Assembly: GCA_030272155.1 (NCBI GenBank)
Contig: CP126196.1
Span: 2,976,001 to 3,040,000, forward strand
Direction: 5' to 3'
DNA: 64,000 nt
Origin: Tetradesmus obliquus
Lineage: Eukaryota > Chlorophyta > Chlorophyceae > Sphaeropleales > Scenedesmaceae
The notes beneath the pieces were generated by a model. That model made no database searches. It had not been told where the DNA came from and saw nothing but the letters and a program-made list of their open reading frames with translations. How positions within the stretch are numbered: position 1 is the first letter of the stretch; every line of letters begins with the position of its first letter. Made by a program: the position numbers and the translations under genes. Shown piece after piece: positions 36,606 through 48,300 of the stretch.

Positions 36606-36745
36606 CACCCCTTTCGGCTGCTGCAGCACCTGCCGTGGTGGGGCCTGGCGCGGAAGGTTCTGAAGTTCCGCTGCTGCCGTTGCCGCAGCTGCTGAGTTGG
36701 TTGAAGCAGCAGTGCCAGCAAGAGAACCCAAGCTGCATTGCCAGC

Positions 36746-39700
36746 ATGTCAGCATTACTTGAAACAATGCTGCTAGAGGGTGCTGATTGGTTGTCCCAGC
36801 AGGAGTCTTGGCAGCTGTATGAGCTGCTGCTTGAGCTGCAGCAGCAGCCTGCATGGCAGCAGCAGCAGCAGGCGACAGGCCTGTCCACAGCAGCATGTGA
36901 TGCCTTAATCCAGCAGCAGCAGGCACCAGGGGAGTCAGCTGAGAGTGCAGCCAGGGTGCTGCAGCTGCTACAGCATTTTGCCTGTGGCAGCAGCCAGGCC
37001 AGCCAGGCAGCAGACTTCGATGCATCCAAGGTTGTGGCGTGCTATGAGCAGCTCAGCAGCGACAGCCAGCAAGCTGTGCTGGCAGCGGCAGTGCGGCTAG
37101 GGTGCCATGAGGCGGTGCTGCAGCTGGTGCTGCAGACAGCCGCAGCTGTGGACGCGTTGCAGAGACTGCTGAGCCTCTGGCAGCAGCAGTTGACAGCTGT
37201 CGATGGATCATCTGAAGCTTCCACTGAGGGCTTTGCAGGGGCTGCTGTGGAGGGTGGGCTGGGCAGGGTGTGTGGCGATGCACCTCCAGCGTCAGTGCTG
37301 CTGGCAGCCCTGACTGCAAGCCTGCGGCTGGTGCCAACTGTGACACAGCTGCTGCAGCTGCTGCCGGCAGCAGCCCAAGGCAGCAGCTGGGTGCAGCTGT
37401 TAGCTGGAGAAGAACTGGAGGAGTGTGTGCAGCTGCTGTGCTCCTGCAAGGGGCCGGATGCAGCATCACAGGCAGCTTGGGAAGCAGCTCAGGCACTGGT
37501 AAGTGAGTGCCTGGCATCTGGGATAGATGCAGGTGTACCAGCAGCATTCACTGCCGACACCGTTGCATCGTATGCAGCTGCTGCAGCAGCAGCAGCAGCA
37601 GCCAGCAGCCAGACAGCCAGACAGCAGCAGCTGCACCGCATGGCAGGTGCAGCAGTGCTGATGCAGGCTGTTATGGTGGCGGTAGGCCTCGGAAATGCGG
37701 CTGGCACTGCCCTGCTGCTGCAAGCTGTACTGTCAGGATGTGCTAGCCAGCAGTCGCAGACACAGGAGGTGATGCAGTGCCTGTCAGCCGAGAAGCTGCA
37801 GCAGCTGCTGGGCTTGCTGTGCAAAGACAGCAGCAGCAGGGCAGTCGTGGAACAACTGGCCAAGTTTTGGTTAGGCGAGGGAGGGCAGCAGCTGCCTGCT
37901 GCAGCTGCATTGACACTGCTGGAGGCATATGGCAAGCACAGGAGTGACCTGCAGCCAGCTGCAGCAGCTGTGCTGCTGGGAGCTGTCAGCCAGCCGCAGC
38001 TGTCGGCCGCAACTGTCACCAGCAACGGCAATCAGCAGCAGCAGCAGCAGCAGCCAGCCGCATCTGCCTGCAGCCACAGCACCAAGCTGATTGCACAGGT
38101 GTGCAACAGCCTTGCTTATCCTGCAGCCGCAGCAGACTCAGCAGCAGCCACGTCATGGGTGGATGAGCTCAGCAGCCCGGCAGCAGCAGCGGCGCTGTTC
38201 ACCTGCTGGTACTGGCAGCAGCCGGGCGACCCTGGGCTGCTGCTGCTGCTGCTGTACCACCGCTCCCGTCAGGCCCCTGGCAGCATCAATTCCAGCCTGG
38301 GGGGCCTGCTGCTGGACCTGGGCCTGGCTGCAGCAGGCAGGGCGGGAGACTGGCACGCAGGTGCGAGGACGCAGCTGTTGTGCTGCAAGACTGTGTCTTG
38401 TATCTTCCTGGATGCCGCGTTCACCAGCAATCTGCTGCTCCTCTTTGCAACAGGCAAAGTGTCAACAGCTGCCTTCATAACATCCTTTCAACAGCTAGAA
38501 ACTGTAAGGTTGTGTGCCCAGTGCTGCCCAGGATCAGAACTGCTTGAACACCGCTTCTTGCCGCTGTCATGATCGTTGCAAAGTCCCTGGCTTTTGTGTG
38601 CTTATGGTGCTGCAGGTGCTGCCGTTGTGTCATCCGCCCGCACCATCCAGGCTGGCGGCAAGGGCAGCAGCAGCCGCAGCAGCAGGGGCAGTGCTGACGT
38701 GGCGCCCGAGTGAGTGCCGCTGCTGCCTGAGGCCCGGGCTGTGCTGCTGGCTGCACTGGTGCATGAGCAGCAGGGCAGCCCCCTGCAGGGCATCAGCCAT
38801 GCTGTGCAGCTGCTCAGCCAGGCAGCTGGGCAGGCAAGAACAGCTTGGGTGGAGCAGCAGCAGCAGCCCAGCCAGCAACAGGGGAAGACCGGCAAGCAGT
38901 CCAAGCAGCAGCAGGGCAAGGCATCTGGCAGCAAGCAGGCAGCCAAGAGCACAGGCAGCAGCAGCATCAGTGAGCCAGCAGCTGCTGACGCTGCCAGTGC
39001 TGCAGGCGCTGCTGGCGGCCTGTGTTGATGCAGTAACAGATGAGCAGGGTGAAGTGGCAGACGAGGCAGCTGCAGCAGCAGCAGGCAATGCTGTGGCTGA
39101 CCTGATGTCTTTGCTGCTGGGCCGTAGCTTGCTGCAGCTGGTAGACCAGCGGCAGCGGCAGCAGCAGCAGGGGGCAGCGCCATCCTCGCTGCCTGCTCTG
39201 GTGCTGCCAGATGCGCAGGCATGGAGTTTGCTGGTGCAGCTGCTTGGCGCAGCGGGCAGGTACAGCTGGGTGGCTGGCCTGGTCAGCGCAGCAGCCATGG
39301 GCACGCTGCCACTAGCAGAGTGTGACACAGCAGCAGCAGCAGCAGCAGCAGTGGCAGGGCCCAGGCGGTGGTCCGCTGGCGACCTGCAGTGTGTGCTGTC
39401 AGCTGCTGCTGGCGTGTGGCTGTCTGCGGGCTGCCCCGGGCTGGTGCTGGCCATGCTGGATGCGCTGGCAGCAGCAGGCAGCAGCAGCCTGGACAATGCA
39501 CAGCTGGCGTGGGCTGTGACCGAGGCAACAGGGGTGGGTGCAGGCGTCACTGTCGTCGTAGGTGGTCCCTGTTTGTTGCAGCTTGTTTGGGCGTGTAGTC
39601 ACTTGTTGTCTTTGGCAGCGTTGTGTGCTGCAGCAGCCGCCAGTAGTGCGTACAGTGCATGCTCAGCTGTGCTGCATGCTGCTTGCCAGTGCTGAGGGTT

Positions 39701-40163
39701 GCAGGCCCAGCTGCTGCATGCTCTTGCTGCACCGGTCATGTTATGGGGTAGTGTAGCAAATGTCGCTAAGTTTTGGCCTGTCTGCTGCTGCTGCTGCTGC
39801 TGCTGCCAGGATGAGGGTGATGTGCTGTATGATGGGCTGGCAGCCCGCCTGGCTGATGAGGGGGACATCTTCGAGGCACTGCCACAGCTGGCAGGGCAGC
39901 ACACGCAGCAGCAGGAGGCAGCTGCAGCTGCAGGCAATGCGGCATGGATGCAGCTGATACAGGGCTGGCAGGCCCCATGTGGTGGCAGCCTGGGGGGCAA
40001 AGCAGGTGCAGCAGCTGCTCTGCAGCAGCCTGAGGCTAGTGCAGGAGGCATCAGGCTGGTGTGTTGTGAGGGCCTGTCGCCGCAGCAGCTGCTGCAGGAG
40101 GTGGACACCAGCATGCACAAGACAGCAGCACGGCTAGTAGCGGCCGCCAGGGCAGCAGGGTAG
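36746..40163 (+). CDS. Helical Leu/Ala/Gln-rich protein ending in module A (right copy); probably frame-damaged
   Basis: A long exon is open from 36635 and is read here from ATG 36746 (MSALLETMLLEGADW) to 38360. It encodes about 540 residues of Leu/Ala/Gln-rich helices with no family I recognise. It joins in phase 1 to 38616-39533 and then 39810-40163, the second copy of module A (left copy on the minus strand at 6885-8454). The shared end is IRLVC...LSPQQLLQEVDTSMHK. Two lesions sit in 38616-39533. A TGA at 38711-38713 replaces a Trp codon of the left copy. A 17-base deletion near 38973 shifts the frame relative to the left copy. Downstream of the deletion the natural frame stays open to the stop at 40161. 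An upstream exon ending in phase 1 before 36629 is also possible, so the true start is uncertain. Confidence 0.5.
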
Positions 40164-40717
40164 GTGGCTCTGACCTGCGTGCAAGCGCTGTGGCACGCTG
40201 AGTTGGGTTGAGGGGCGCAGAGAGGGCAGCGGTGTACGTTTAGGAAAGAAAAGCCTGGCGTGTTGTGAGAAGGATGGTCAGCTACTCCTTGGACACTGTT
40301 GGATTTCACCTTGGACACTGTTCGGGCAGCTGCTGAGCGGCTGTGTGTTATGGCGGCGACTGTATTGCTGCAAGTGCATGTCTGCCAGCCATGACCAGTG
40401 GTGATGTAGCATGAGCGGCACGATTGTGTGACGCTGCCAGCAAAGCGCTGACGCACCCAGTGTGGAGTCTGTGGCGTTTGCAAGGGGTGGATGAACAGAA
40501 TAGCAGAGGTTTCGTCAAGTTTTATATTCAGCTTGACTGGCAGGTTGTGCTGCCTGTGCAGGTCACCGTGAATTTGCATGCTTGTCAATGACTGTCAGTT
40601 GACAGAGTGACGGGCTTCGTTCTTAATTATAGGCTAATAGGCTCACATGTGCCTTTGTTCAGTAGTGGTTACCGCCCTTCACACTAGGATCACTAGGCTG
40701 TTGCTTTTCCCTCCTGT
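40164..40717. other. Intergenic, no supported gene
   Basis: About 550 bp after the module-A stop and before the open frame of B-right. Nothing recognisable apart from a short direct repeat near 40283-40322 (TTGGACACTGTT twice). Confidence 0.5.
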
Positions 40718-41491
40718 TTGGCGGCAACTTCACGCGCCTGGCAATGCAAGAGCAGCAGTACATGCACCTCACCGCTCCCATGCAGTTGTCCCGCCCCTGC
40801 AAGACGATGTTCGCTGCCTTCAGCACAGCGTTCGTTAGGGATCAGAACGAGTGCTTTGAACGCGCTGAAGAACGCTTCGAAGGGGAAGAAGAACACTAGA
40901 GATCGACAACCAGCAGCTGCAGCAGCAAGCTCTTCGCAGGACTGCTGTGCAGAGAGGTGCGAGGAACCTGTCGATCGTGCTTGTGAAAACAAATTCAAAG
41001 GTCGGTGTTCGCCAACAGGCTGATGTTGCGTACTGTACCTGTACCAGCAGCAGCTCTGGACAGCAGCAGCAGCACAAGCTGACTGCTTACTCTGTTGCAT
41101 CCTCAATCTCTGTGTACCTGCGTCAGCATGCCAGATGATGTCACTTTGTATCGGTTGCTACGTGTACATGCTGCCTGCTTGCAGGAATCTGCTCGCCGCG
41201 TGGGTGACCAGGGCCAGCAGGGCAGGCGTGCCGCGCCACCAGGTGGTGCACTGGGTGCGGCGCAAGGCGGGCGGCAGCATCACGGTGTGGCGGCACCTGG
41301 CAGACGGCTCACTGGGCGTGTCTGTGCCGTGCGTGGTATGCAAGGCGGCGCTGGCGCGCTTCGACCTGCGCGTGACCTGCATGGTGGCGCCAGGCCAGTG
41401 GTACTGCGGGCGCCTCACAGAACCAGGGGCCCCTCGTGTCAAGCCCACATCAGGGCAGCTGATGCGCATGTGCAAAGCTTCAAGCAGCTGA
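40718..41491 (+). CDS. PCxxC-motif protein of unknown function (B-right)
   Basis: Two exons can be supported: an open frame from about 40718 to 40956 and 41185-41491. The junction (GCA GAG AG then G AAT CTG) keeps phase and gives DCCAERNLLAAWVTRASRAG. The second exon is nearly identical to B-left through GQWYCGRLTEPGAP, after which the tails differ (KPTSGQLMRMCKASSS here). The first exon is Lys/Ser/Gln-rich (ALNALKNASKGKKNTRDRQ) and aligns with the diverged first exon of B-left. No ATG lies in frame in the part shown, so an upstream exon is missing. Conserved Cys (PCVVC, VTCMV, WYCGRL) and His (HQVVHW, RHLADG) could bind zinc. The function is unknown. Confidence 0.55.
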
Positions 41492-42355
41492 AGTGGCAGG
41501 AGAGGATGCATAGCAGCTGGTGGGAAAGCAGGCATGCAGCGCATGGCAGGCAGCGACTTTTGCAAGGTTTGCTGGCACTGCAGTGGCAACATGCTGCAAA
41601 AAGTTCAAATCAACAGAGCGATCGTCATACTCCTTGTATGTGCATAGCAGCACAATTACTGGCAGCTGCGGTGTTGTGGAATGTTCAGATGTGGGCCAAA
41701 GCACCCACATGGGCTGCGGGCAGCGCTTGCACATGCCTGCAGCACTGTTTCTTGTCGTATATGGCTGCAGTGGGTGGCTTCGATAGCAGTTGTTCAACTT
41801 TCAAAGTTCAGAGTTACTGCACTGTTTCTGCTGATGTACGTGTGGCAGTGGCTGTGGCACGCCACACTGTGGCACTGTCACTGGGCATGGGCAGGCTTGC
41901 AGCAAGGACAGGATTCCTGTTGTGTGCAGTGGGCAGTCAAAAGACCCTGCAGCAGAGCTGTGCAAAATGGTCTGGGTCACCTGCAAGTACGAATGCCCAA
42001 GCTCACGACAGCTGCGGGCAGCTGACAGCGGTTCAGCGTTCTGCATTTTGAGTTGTAACATGTCCGTCTTTCACCCACCGACGGTCTGAAACGCCATACG
42101 TGTCTCATCTCTTGTTTCTACGGTCTATCTATTTTAATTTTACACGAAAGCACCCTGTGTGACTCAACAACACCTCGACGTTGTGCTCCGCAGCCAACCA
42201 CACGCCTATTTGTGGCTTTCAACGGCGCTTTATTTATTTTATTGAGTGCTTACACACACGACTTGCAGGCAGCAGCAAGGGTGAAGCTCCGCATGCACAG
42301 CATGTCTGTCTGTCAGACTAGCTAACTGAGGTAGCAGTCGGAGCAGATCCGTAAA
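41492..42355. other. Intergenic, promoter region of the SMCHD1/GMI1-like gene
   Basis: About 860 bp. It contains TGTAA-type sites (41,5xx-42,06x; for example GTTGTAAC near 42053) that could end the B-right transcript. An AT-richer stretch (42120-42240) probably belongs to the next promoter. No coding signal is visible. Confidence 0.45.
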
Positions 42356-45300
42356 ATGGAAGGTAATGGTATGTAACCCAAAAGTGGAAAGCCTTGAGCT
42401 ACGCATGGGACATACTTAGGCACCAAGAGACAGGCGCAGCAGTTGCAGCACTGTGCACTCCACTGCGGTAACCTCTGCTGCTGCGTGCAGGAGAAGCGTC
42501 AGTAGGCCAGGCAAAGGCCATTACTGTGGTCTTCAGCAGTGATGGGGCCAGCCAGCATGCAGTGCTGCCACTCGACATCAGCAGCTTGAAAGGCTTGCTT
42601 GAGTTTGTGCGGCGCGCCTTCAAGCAGCAGGCACGTTCAGCAAATGTAACAGTGGGGTTCCGTGCATTAAGTGCGCCTGTCCAGCTTGATAAGCAGCGCC
42701 AGAAGCACCACAAGTATGCACATGTTGCCAAGCCGCACTGCAGACGGCCCCGCTACCAAATACATGTGTTTTTGCTGTCCCTGGGCTCCTCATACCAAGC
42801 CTGGCGCTGCCGCGTGTCTTGCAGGGCGAGCTGGTCATCACTGATGGCTCCACAGACATCAGCTGCGATGAGCAAGTGCAGCAGCTGCAGCCAGGGCAGC
42901 GGCTGCTGGTGCGGCCAGGGCAGCAGGGCGCCGACCAGCCAATGTTCAAGGTGGGCACTGCACGCCAGGCAGCAGCAGCAACTGGAGGTGCTGTGGAGCC
43001 CTGCTTAATCAAGCAGAACATGGTAGCATGAAGCAGTAGCAATGTTGCCCAGCAGAAAAGCCTGCGTCTTGTTCAAAGCCAGTCAAGCAGCTGTGCAGCC
43101 AGCTACACCTTTTGGCAACATGCAGCAATGCACCGCCCGCTGCGCTGGCTGCTGCTTGCAGGAGCGCATCAGCTTCAACCCGCACCCAAAGACCCTCACT
43201 ATGGCCGGCGACTACGAGTACTTTGCAGCACAGGGCCACCACCCGCTGGCTTTTGCATTAGCAGAGCTCATAGACAATGCGCTGCGTGCCACAAAGGGCA
43301 ACACTGAGCACCCGCGCAGCATCACTGTGTCGCTGGTGACAGATGAGAAGAGCAGCAAGGGCATGGTGTGCGTGCGGGACAACGGCTCAGGCATGACTGT
43401 GCAGGAGTTGAGCAACTGGGCAGTGATGAACCTGTCCATGGAGGACAGGGGGCTGCTCAACACAGAGGAGGAGAAATGTGAGTGGCTGTAGCAAGAGGGG
43501 CCAGTGCAGCAGCGTAGTCACGTTGTGGGCAGGCAGAAGGTGCAGCAACAGCCTGGGCAGTGTCAGCAGCAGCAGTAGCACGGCAACATAATTTGCTTTG
43601 CACTTTGGCAACTATGGTCGGCCGCCAAGCTGCGCCATCAACACCTGCAGCAGGCAGCCTGCACAGCTGTTGATGCACATGCCCACGGCTTGCTGCGGTG
43701 TTTGCGTGTGTGCTGCAGGCGGCAACCGCTACCTGAGCAGCGACATCAGCTACTTTGGCGTGGGCTCCAAGAATGCTGCGTTCTACCTGGGCAAGACAGT
43801 CAAGGTGGTGTCCAAGACCAGCGACAGCAGCTACGTGCACGAGCTGTGCATCCAGGGTGAGGCGCAGTAGCTGTGCAGGCAGATGGTGCAGTCAGTCCTA
43901 CAGTGGATGCAGTTGCCTCATCAAACGATCGGAAATGCTGTTGCTGGCAGCGCTTGATGAAAGGCGTGCTGCAGAAGCATTTGCGTGTGACACCAGAGGT
44001 AAAAGGAAGTTGTCGTTGAGGGAGTGTTCATAATTTGTTTCATGTCACGTTGCTGCTGCAGCTGCTGAGCTGGAGCGACGCTACCGTGATGGCCAGGCTG
44101 TGTATGAGGAGGACATGCTGCACAGGCAGCCAGGGGACGCCTCCAGCCTGGCAGCAGCAGAGCTGCCCTTCACACAGCCGCAGGCGCTGCTGCAGGAAGA
44201 GGTAAGGTATCAGTGCGCTCCCTGCACATGCTTAACACGGCAGGCAGGAATGATCAAGCACTTCTCCTACAGCAACAGTCTTCTTGCTTAATTTCATGCG
44301 ATCTTTACAAGTGTTGGTGCGTATGTGTGTGCAGGCGGCTGCTGATGGCGGCAGCTTCACGCGCATCCTCATCTACGACTTGAAGCCTGACGTGCTGGGG
44401 CAGCTGTGTGACGAGGACGAGGGCGCCACTGTGCTGCGCGACCTGGCACACCTGTACCACTACTACCTGCACGGCGCCAAGGGCAACACCTTCACGTGAG
44501 CAGCTGCTGCTGGCGGCAGGCAGGACTCTTGGTGCACCATCACTGTGTGGCTGCTGCCTGCAGCATATTGGAGGATTGCATGTGGCAGCTGTGAACCGCC
44601 TTAAGTGCTCGGCCTTGTGCGTAGAGATGTCAAAATGAAGTACGGGTGTCCATGCTGCCGCCTGTAGGTCCAGCCACGCTTCTGTGCTGCCCAACGGCGA
44701 GCAGGTGCCGGACATCTTGGTGGAGCGCTACCACGGCTGCGAGCAGTGCTGGCGGCGGCTGCTGGCGCAGGTGGACGATGACCTGGAGAGCCGCTACCTG
44801 GCTGCCAAGCGGGACCAGCTGGAGTTCGTGCTATCAGTGCCCAACCATGGTAAGGCCAGGGCGGTTGCTGGTAGACCAAATACAGCTGCATTGTGTTGTG
44901 TTCCTGAAGCATGGTTCCATGCTAGCTGCTCGTGGCCAGCTGTGTACAAAGCAAAGACTCCCTACCTGATGGTATCTGCTCTGCTGCTGCTGTGCTGCTG
45001 CTGCCGTTGTTCTGTCACTGCAGGCAAGGTGGAGGGCGTGCTGTGGTACTTCCCCTACGAGAATGACCAGGAGACAGTGCCGCTGGACCCGCACACCATG
45101 GGCCGCATGCTGCTCACCTCCCACAGGGAGGGCCCCACGCAGCCTGCAGGGGCGGGCCAGGGCGTGCCGACGCAGGTGGCGCCCTCGCAGCTGGCTGCGT
45201 GGCAGTCGCAGAAGGGCGCGGGCACGCAGCTCAAGCGGCAGGCAGAGCTGGAACCGGAGCAGGATGCAGGTGGGTGGTGCTGGCACTGGCAAGCACACAT

Positions 45301-48300
45301 GTGTGCACACACATATATATGCTTACTTGTGGGATCAGCGCTTGATTTAGATCCAGTTTGCATGATGAGCAAGTGGTCAATGGTTAGGATGCAATTGACT
45401 TAACCTGCTGTGTGCATGTGCGCAGGCTATGCGGCACTGCTGGCCGCCTGCCCCACGTTTGAGGCGTTCTGGCAGGGCCGGCTCATCCCTGGCGCGTGTG
45501 TGGACACGCTGCCCTTCATCCGCTCCGTGCGCGCCAAGCGCAATGCGGCAGGCAAGGACCAGATGCCAGACGAGGTGTTCAGCAGGATCAGGTGAGGGTG
45601 CGGCAGTTTCTGCATGACACCACATGTTAGAACTGCGTGCTACGTGCAGAAGGCATGCCTGCAGCGCGCTATGCATCAGACATGTGCAAGTTGTATGCAC
45701 TGCGTTAAATCTGCAGTGCACCAACATGTCGCATGCTCCCAATGGCATGCAGCTGCCCTAAAGTCAACATCGCTGATGCTGCTTATCTTCATGTCCATGC
45801 GCAGGGGCGCGCTGTTCTTTGGCCCTGGCTTCCGCGTGACGCGCAACAAGCTGACCTTCCGCGACAACCTGGCGCTGCTGCTGGAGGCCGCCAGCCCCAC
45901 AGACAGGCAGCTGGAGAAGCACTTCAAGGAGTGGCTGGCAGGCTGCCACCGCAGCTACGACCGCAGCGTGAAGTTCGAGGTGCTGTGCCACTCAGCCGCA
46001 CAGGTGCGCGATATGCTTGTGTGTCAATGGATGCATAGGCATGCTAGCCCTAGCAGATTTGCTAGAGGGTGGCTGCACCCTGTTATGCCGTGCGCCACAT
46101 GTCCTTGGTACAGCATCTACATTTGGACCTTACCAATAATAGTGGGACTATTTCCTGTGTTTGGCTTGCATCTGCTTTTGCTGCTGCTGTTGTTCACCAG
46201 GCGCACGCCCGCAAGGAGCTGGGCAAGGACGTGACCATCTTTGAGCGCATCAGCGACGGTCTGCAGACCATCAGCAAGGGAGACATCATCCGCCTCAGCA
46301 CCAAGCCCGCAGTGCTTGGCAGGGTGAGCAGCCAGGCCGGCCAGGGACAGTTCGCAGCTGCATGTTGCCGGCTATCACCTTGTGCGCCTCAGCGAGTGCT
46401 GCCACTTTTTGCAGTAGCCTGTTGTACAACACTAGCTGCTTTGGTGCTGTCAAGTAATTGTGGTGTCAGCTGACTGCCTCGGTGTTCTTAGGCACTGCTC
46501 TTGTCCCCCGCACTGCTGCCATGCCGCCAGGTGGAGCACTTCAGCGTGCCGCAGCTGGTGCAGGCTGAGGGCCACTTCAGTGGCGGCAGCGTCACGGTGC
46601 GCGCGCTGCCGCTGGAGGTGCTGGGCCCCGACAACATGCACACCTGGCCGCTGCGGCGGCTGGAGGGGCTGGTGACGCCGCAGGAGCTGCAGGAGCACAC
46701 CAGCAGGGAGCTGGGCAAGGTCGGGGGGCTGACCTTGCATGCATAACGATGATGGTATTAAGATGCAGACCTGGCTTGCGAGCAGTGAATGCTGTGTTGT
46801 TGCAACAAGCACGCATGACACAAGTGCTCTGGTGTTCCATTAGGGTTTGATTAACAAGAGCTAGCGTGTGCAGGCAGACGTGCTGCCGCAAATCAGACAT
46901 CGGCTTCTGATGTGTCCATCTCTGCATGCTGTGCTGCAGCTGCCTGCCGGCTTCCGCTTTGAGCCGCTGCACCTGGCCAAGGGCGGCGTGGTGGCGCTGA
47001 CCGCCGGCAGTGTGCTGCCTGAGACCAGCGTGAGCGTGGTCAATGGGGCTGGCAACAGGGTGGTCAAGGCGCTCATTGCCGGCCAGCGTCAGCAGCTGAA
47101 AGTGGTGAGCACATGCCATTTGGCATCGTGTGTATGCTGAGTGGAATGCTTGTTGATGGGCCAGCTTCACATGTGTTACTTCTTGCAGCTCCTTGTTGCC
47201 AGGCCATCACTTGTAATTACAGCTGTGGTTAAATCCGTGCAGAAGCTCACCTAGCCGACATGAGCTGTTGCAGGTGCAAACCCTGTACTACCTCGGGCCA
47301 GCAGGCACTGCTCGCAAAAGAACAGCTGCAGCGGCAGCACAAGGTGACGCTGCTCCTGATGCAGAAGCAGCTGCGCCAGCCGCAGAGGAGGCCGGCAGCA
47401 AGAAGGGTGGCAAGCGAGGGAAGCGCAGGAAGCGTGGTGCAGCGGCTGCTGAGGCTGCTGAGGATGAAGCTGCTGCTGCTGCCGCTGAGAAGGAGAATGA
47501 GCTGCCTGGCGCGCTTTGCGCTGACGGCAAGAAAGCAGCAGCAGTTGCCCCGGTTGAGCAAGCTGAGGTGTGCTGACTGCCGGCACAACAGGTTGTGCCA
47601 CAGGCGCGCTGTTACACTGTGTTTTGCGCTGGCAGTGCTGCCACATCGTTTTTAAAGTCATGCAACGAGCACTGGTTGCCTCTGCATGTCTACCTTGTTC
47701 AGCACACGATCTGGAGAGGCCAGGTGCAAGAGGAATCCATGTGACATTTATGCTGTGGTGTTCTGCTGCAGGACGAGCCCGCATGTGATGGTGAGGTGGT
47801 GCTGTCTTTTGAGAACAAGTCACCCATCCAGGAAACCTTCCAGTTCCAGCGCATCTCAGGAGGGCTGACCAGGTAGGGGACAAAGCAGGCCAACTGTAAA
47901 GCGGCACTGCTGCGTTCAGCCTGCTGTTGTGCTGTTGTCCTTCGCACCATGGCAATCTTTAAATGGGTGCAGCCCATGTGCAGGCAGCATGCGCTGTGCT
48001 GTTGCTTAGTTAACAGTGTCATCTTTGTTGTCTGCAGGGCTGGCTGCTACTGCCTGCAGTACAGCCTGCTGCCGGAGCTGCCGGGTGGGCGCACGCTGCG
48101 CTTCAGCATCGACCTGCAGGTCACGGCAGGCCCCCCCGTCAGCTTCGATATCAGGGTGAGCATGTGCTTCTGTTCAGCAGCCAGCTGACAACTGGAGTTT
48201 TGCATGGTGATACTGTGATGATACGATGCCGCAACAGACATGCAGGGCTTGCCAGCATTGCAAGCGTCTGTCAGGCACGGCGGTTGTGCTGCAGAAGCGA

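Noticed and set aside
36433..36663. Plus-strand ATG frame as the first exon of the module-A (right) gene
   Set aside because: Its donor (CAG before GTGAGC) leaves phase 0, but the next exon needs phase 1. The frame also overlaps the likelier minus-strand exon.
38616..38975. Alternative frame through module A (right) that avoids the TGA
   Set aside because: It is open, but reads Cys/Trp/Arg-rich sequence unlike the rest. The left copy clearly supports the frame containing the stop, so I treat the TGA as a lesion.
40744..40899. Short frame MQEQQYMHLTAPMQ... as a separate small gene
   Set aside because: Aligning the two B copies shows conservation in a different frame, and the stop in this frame is consistent with non-coding use.
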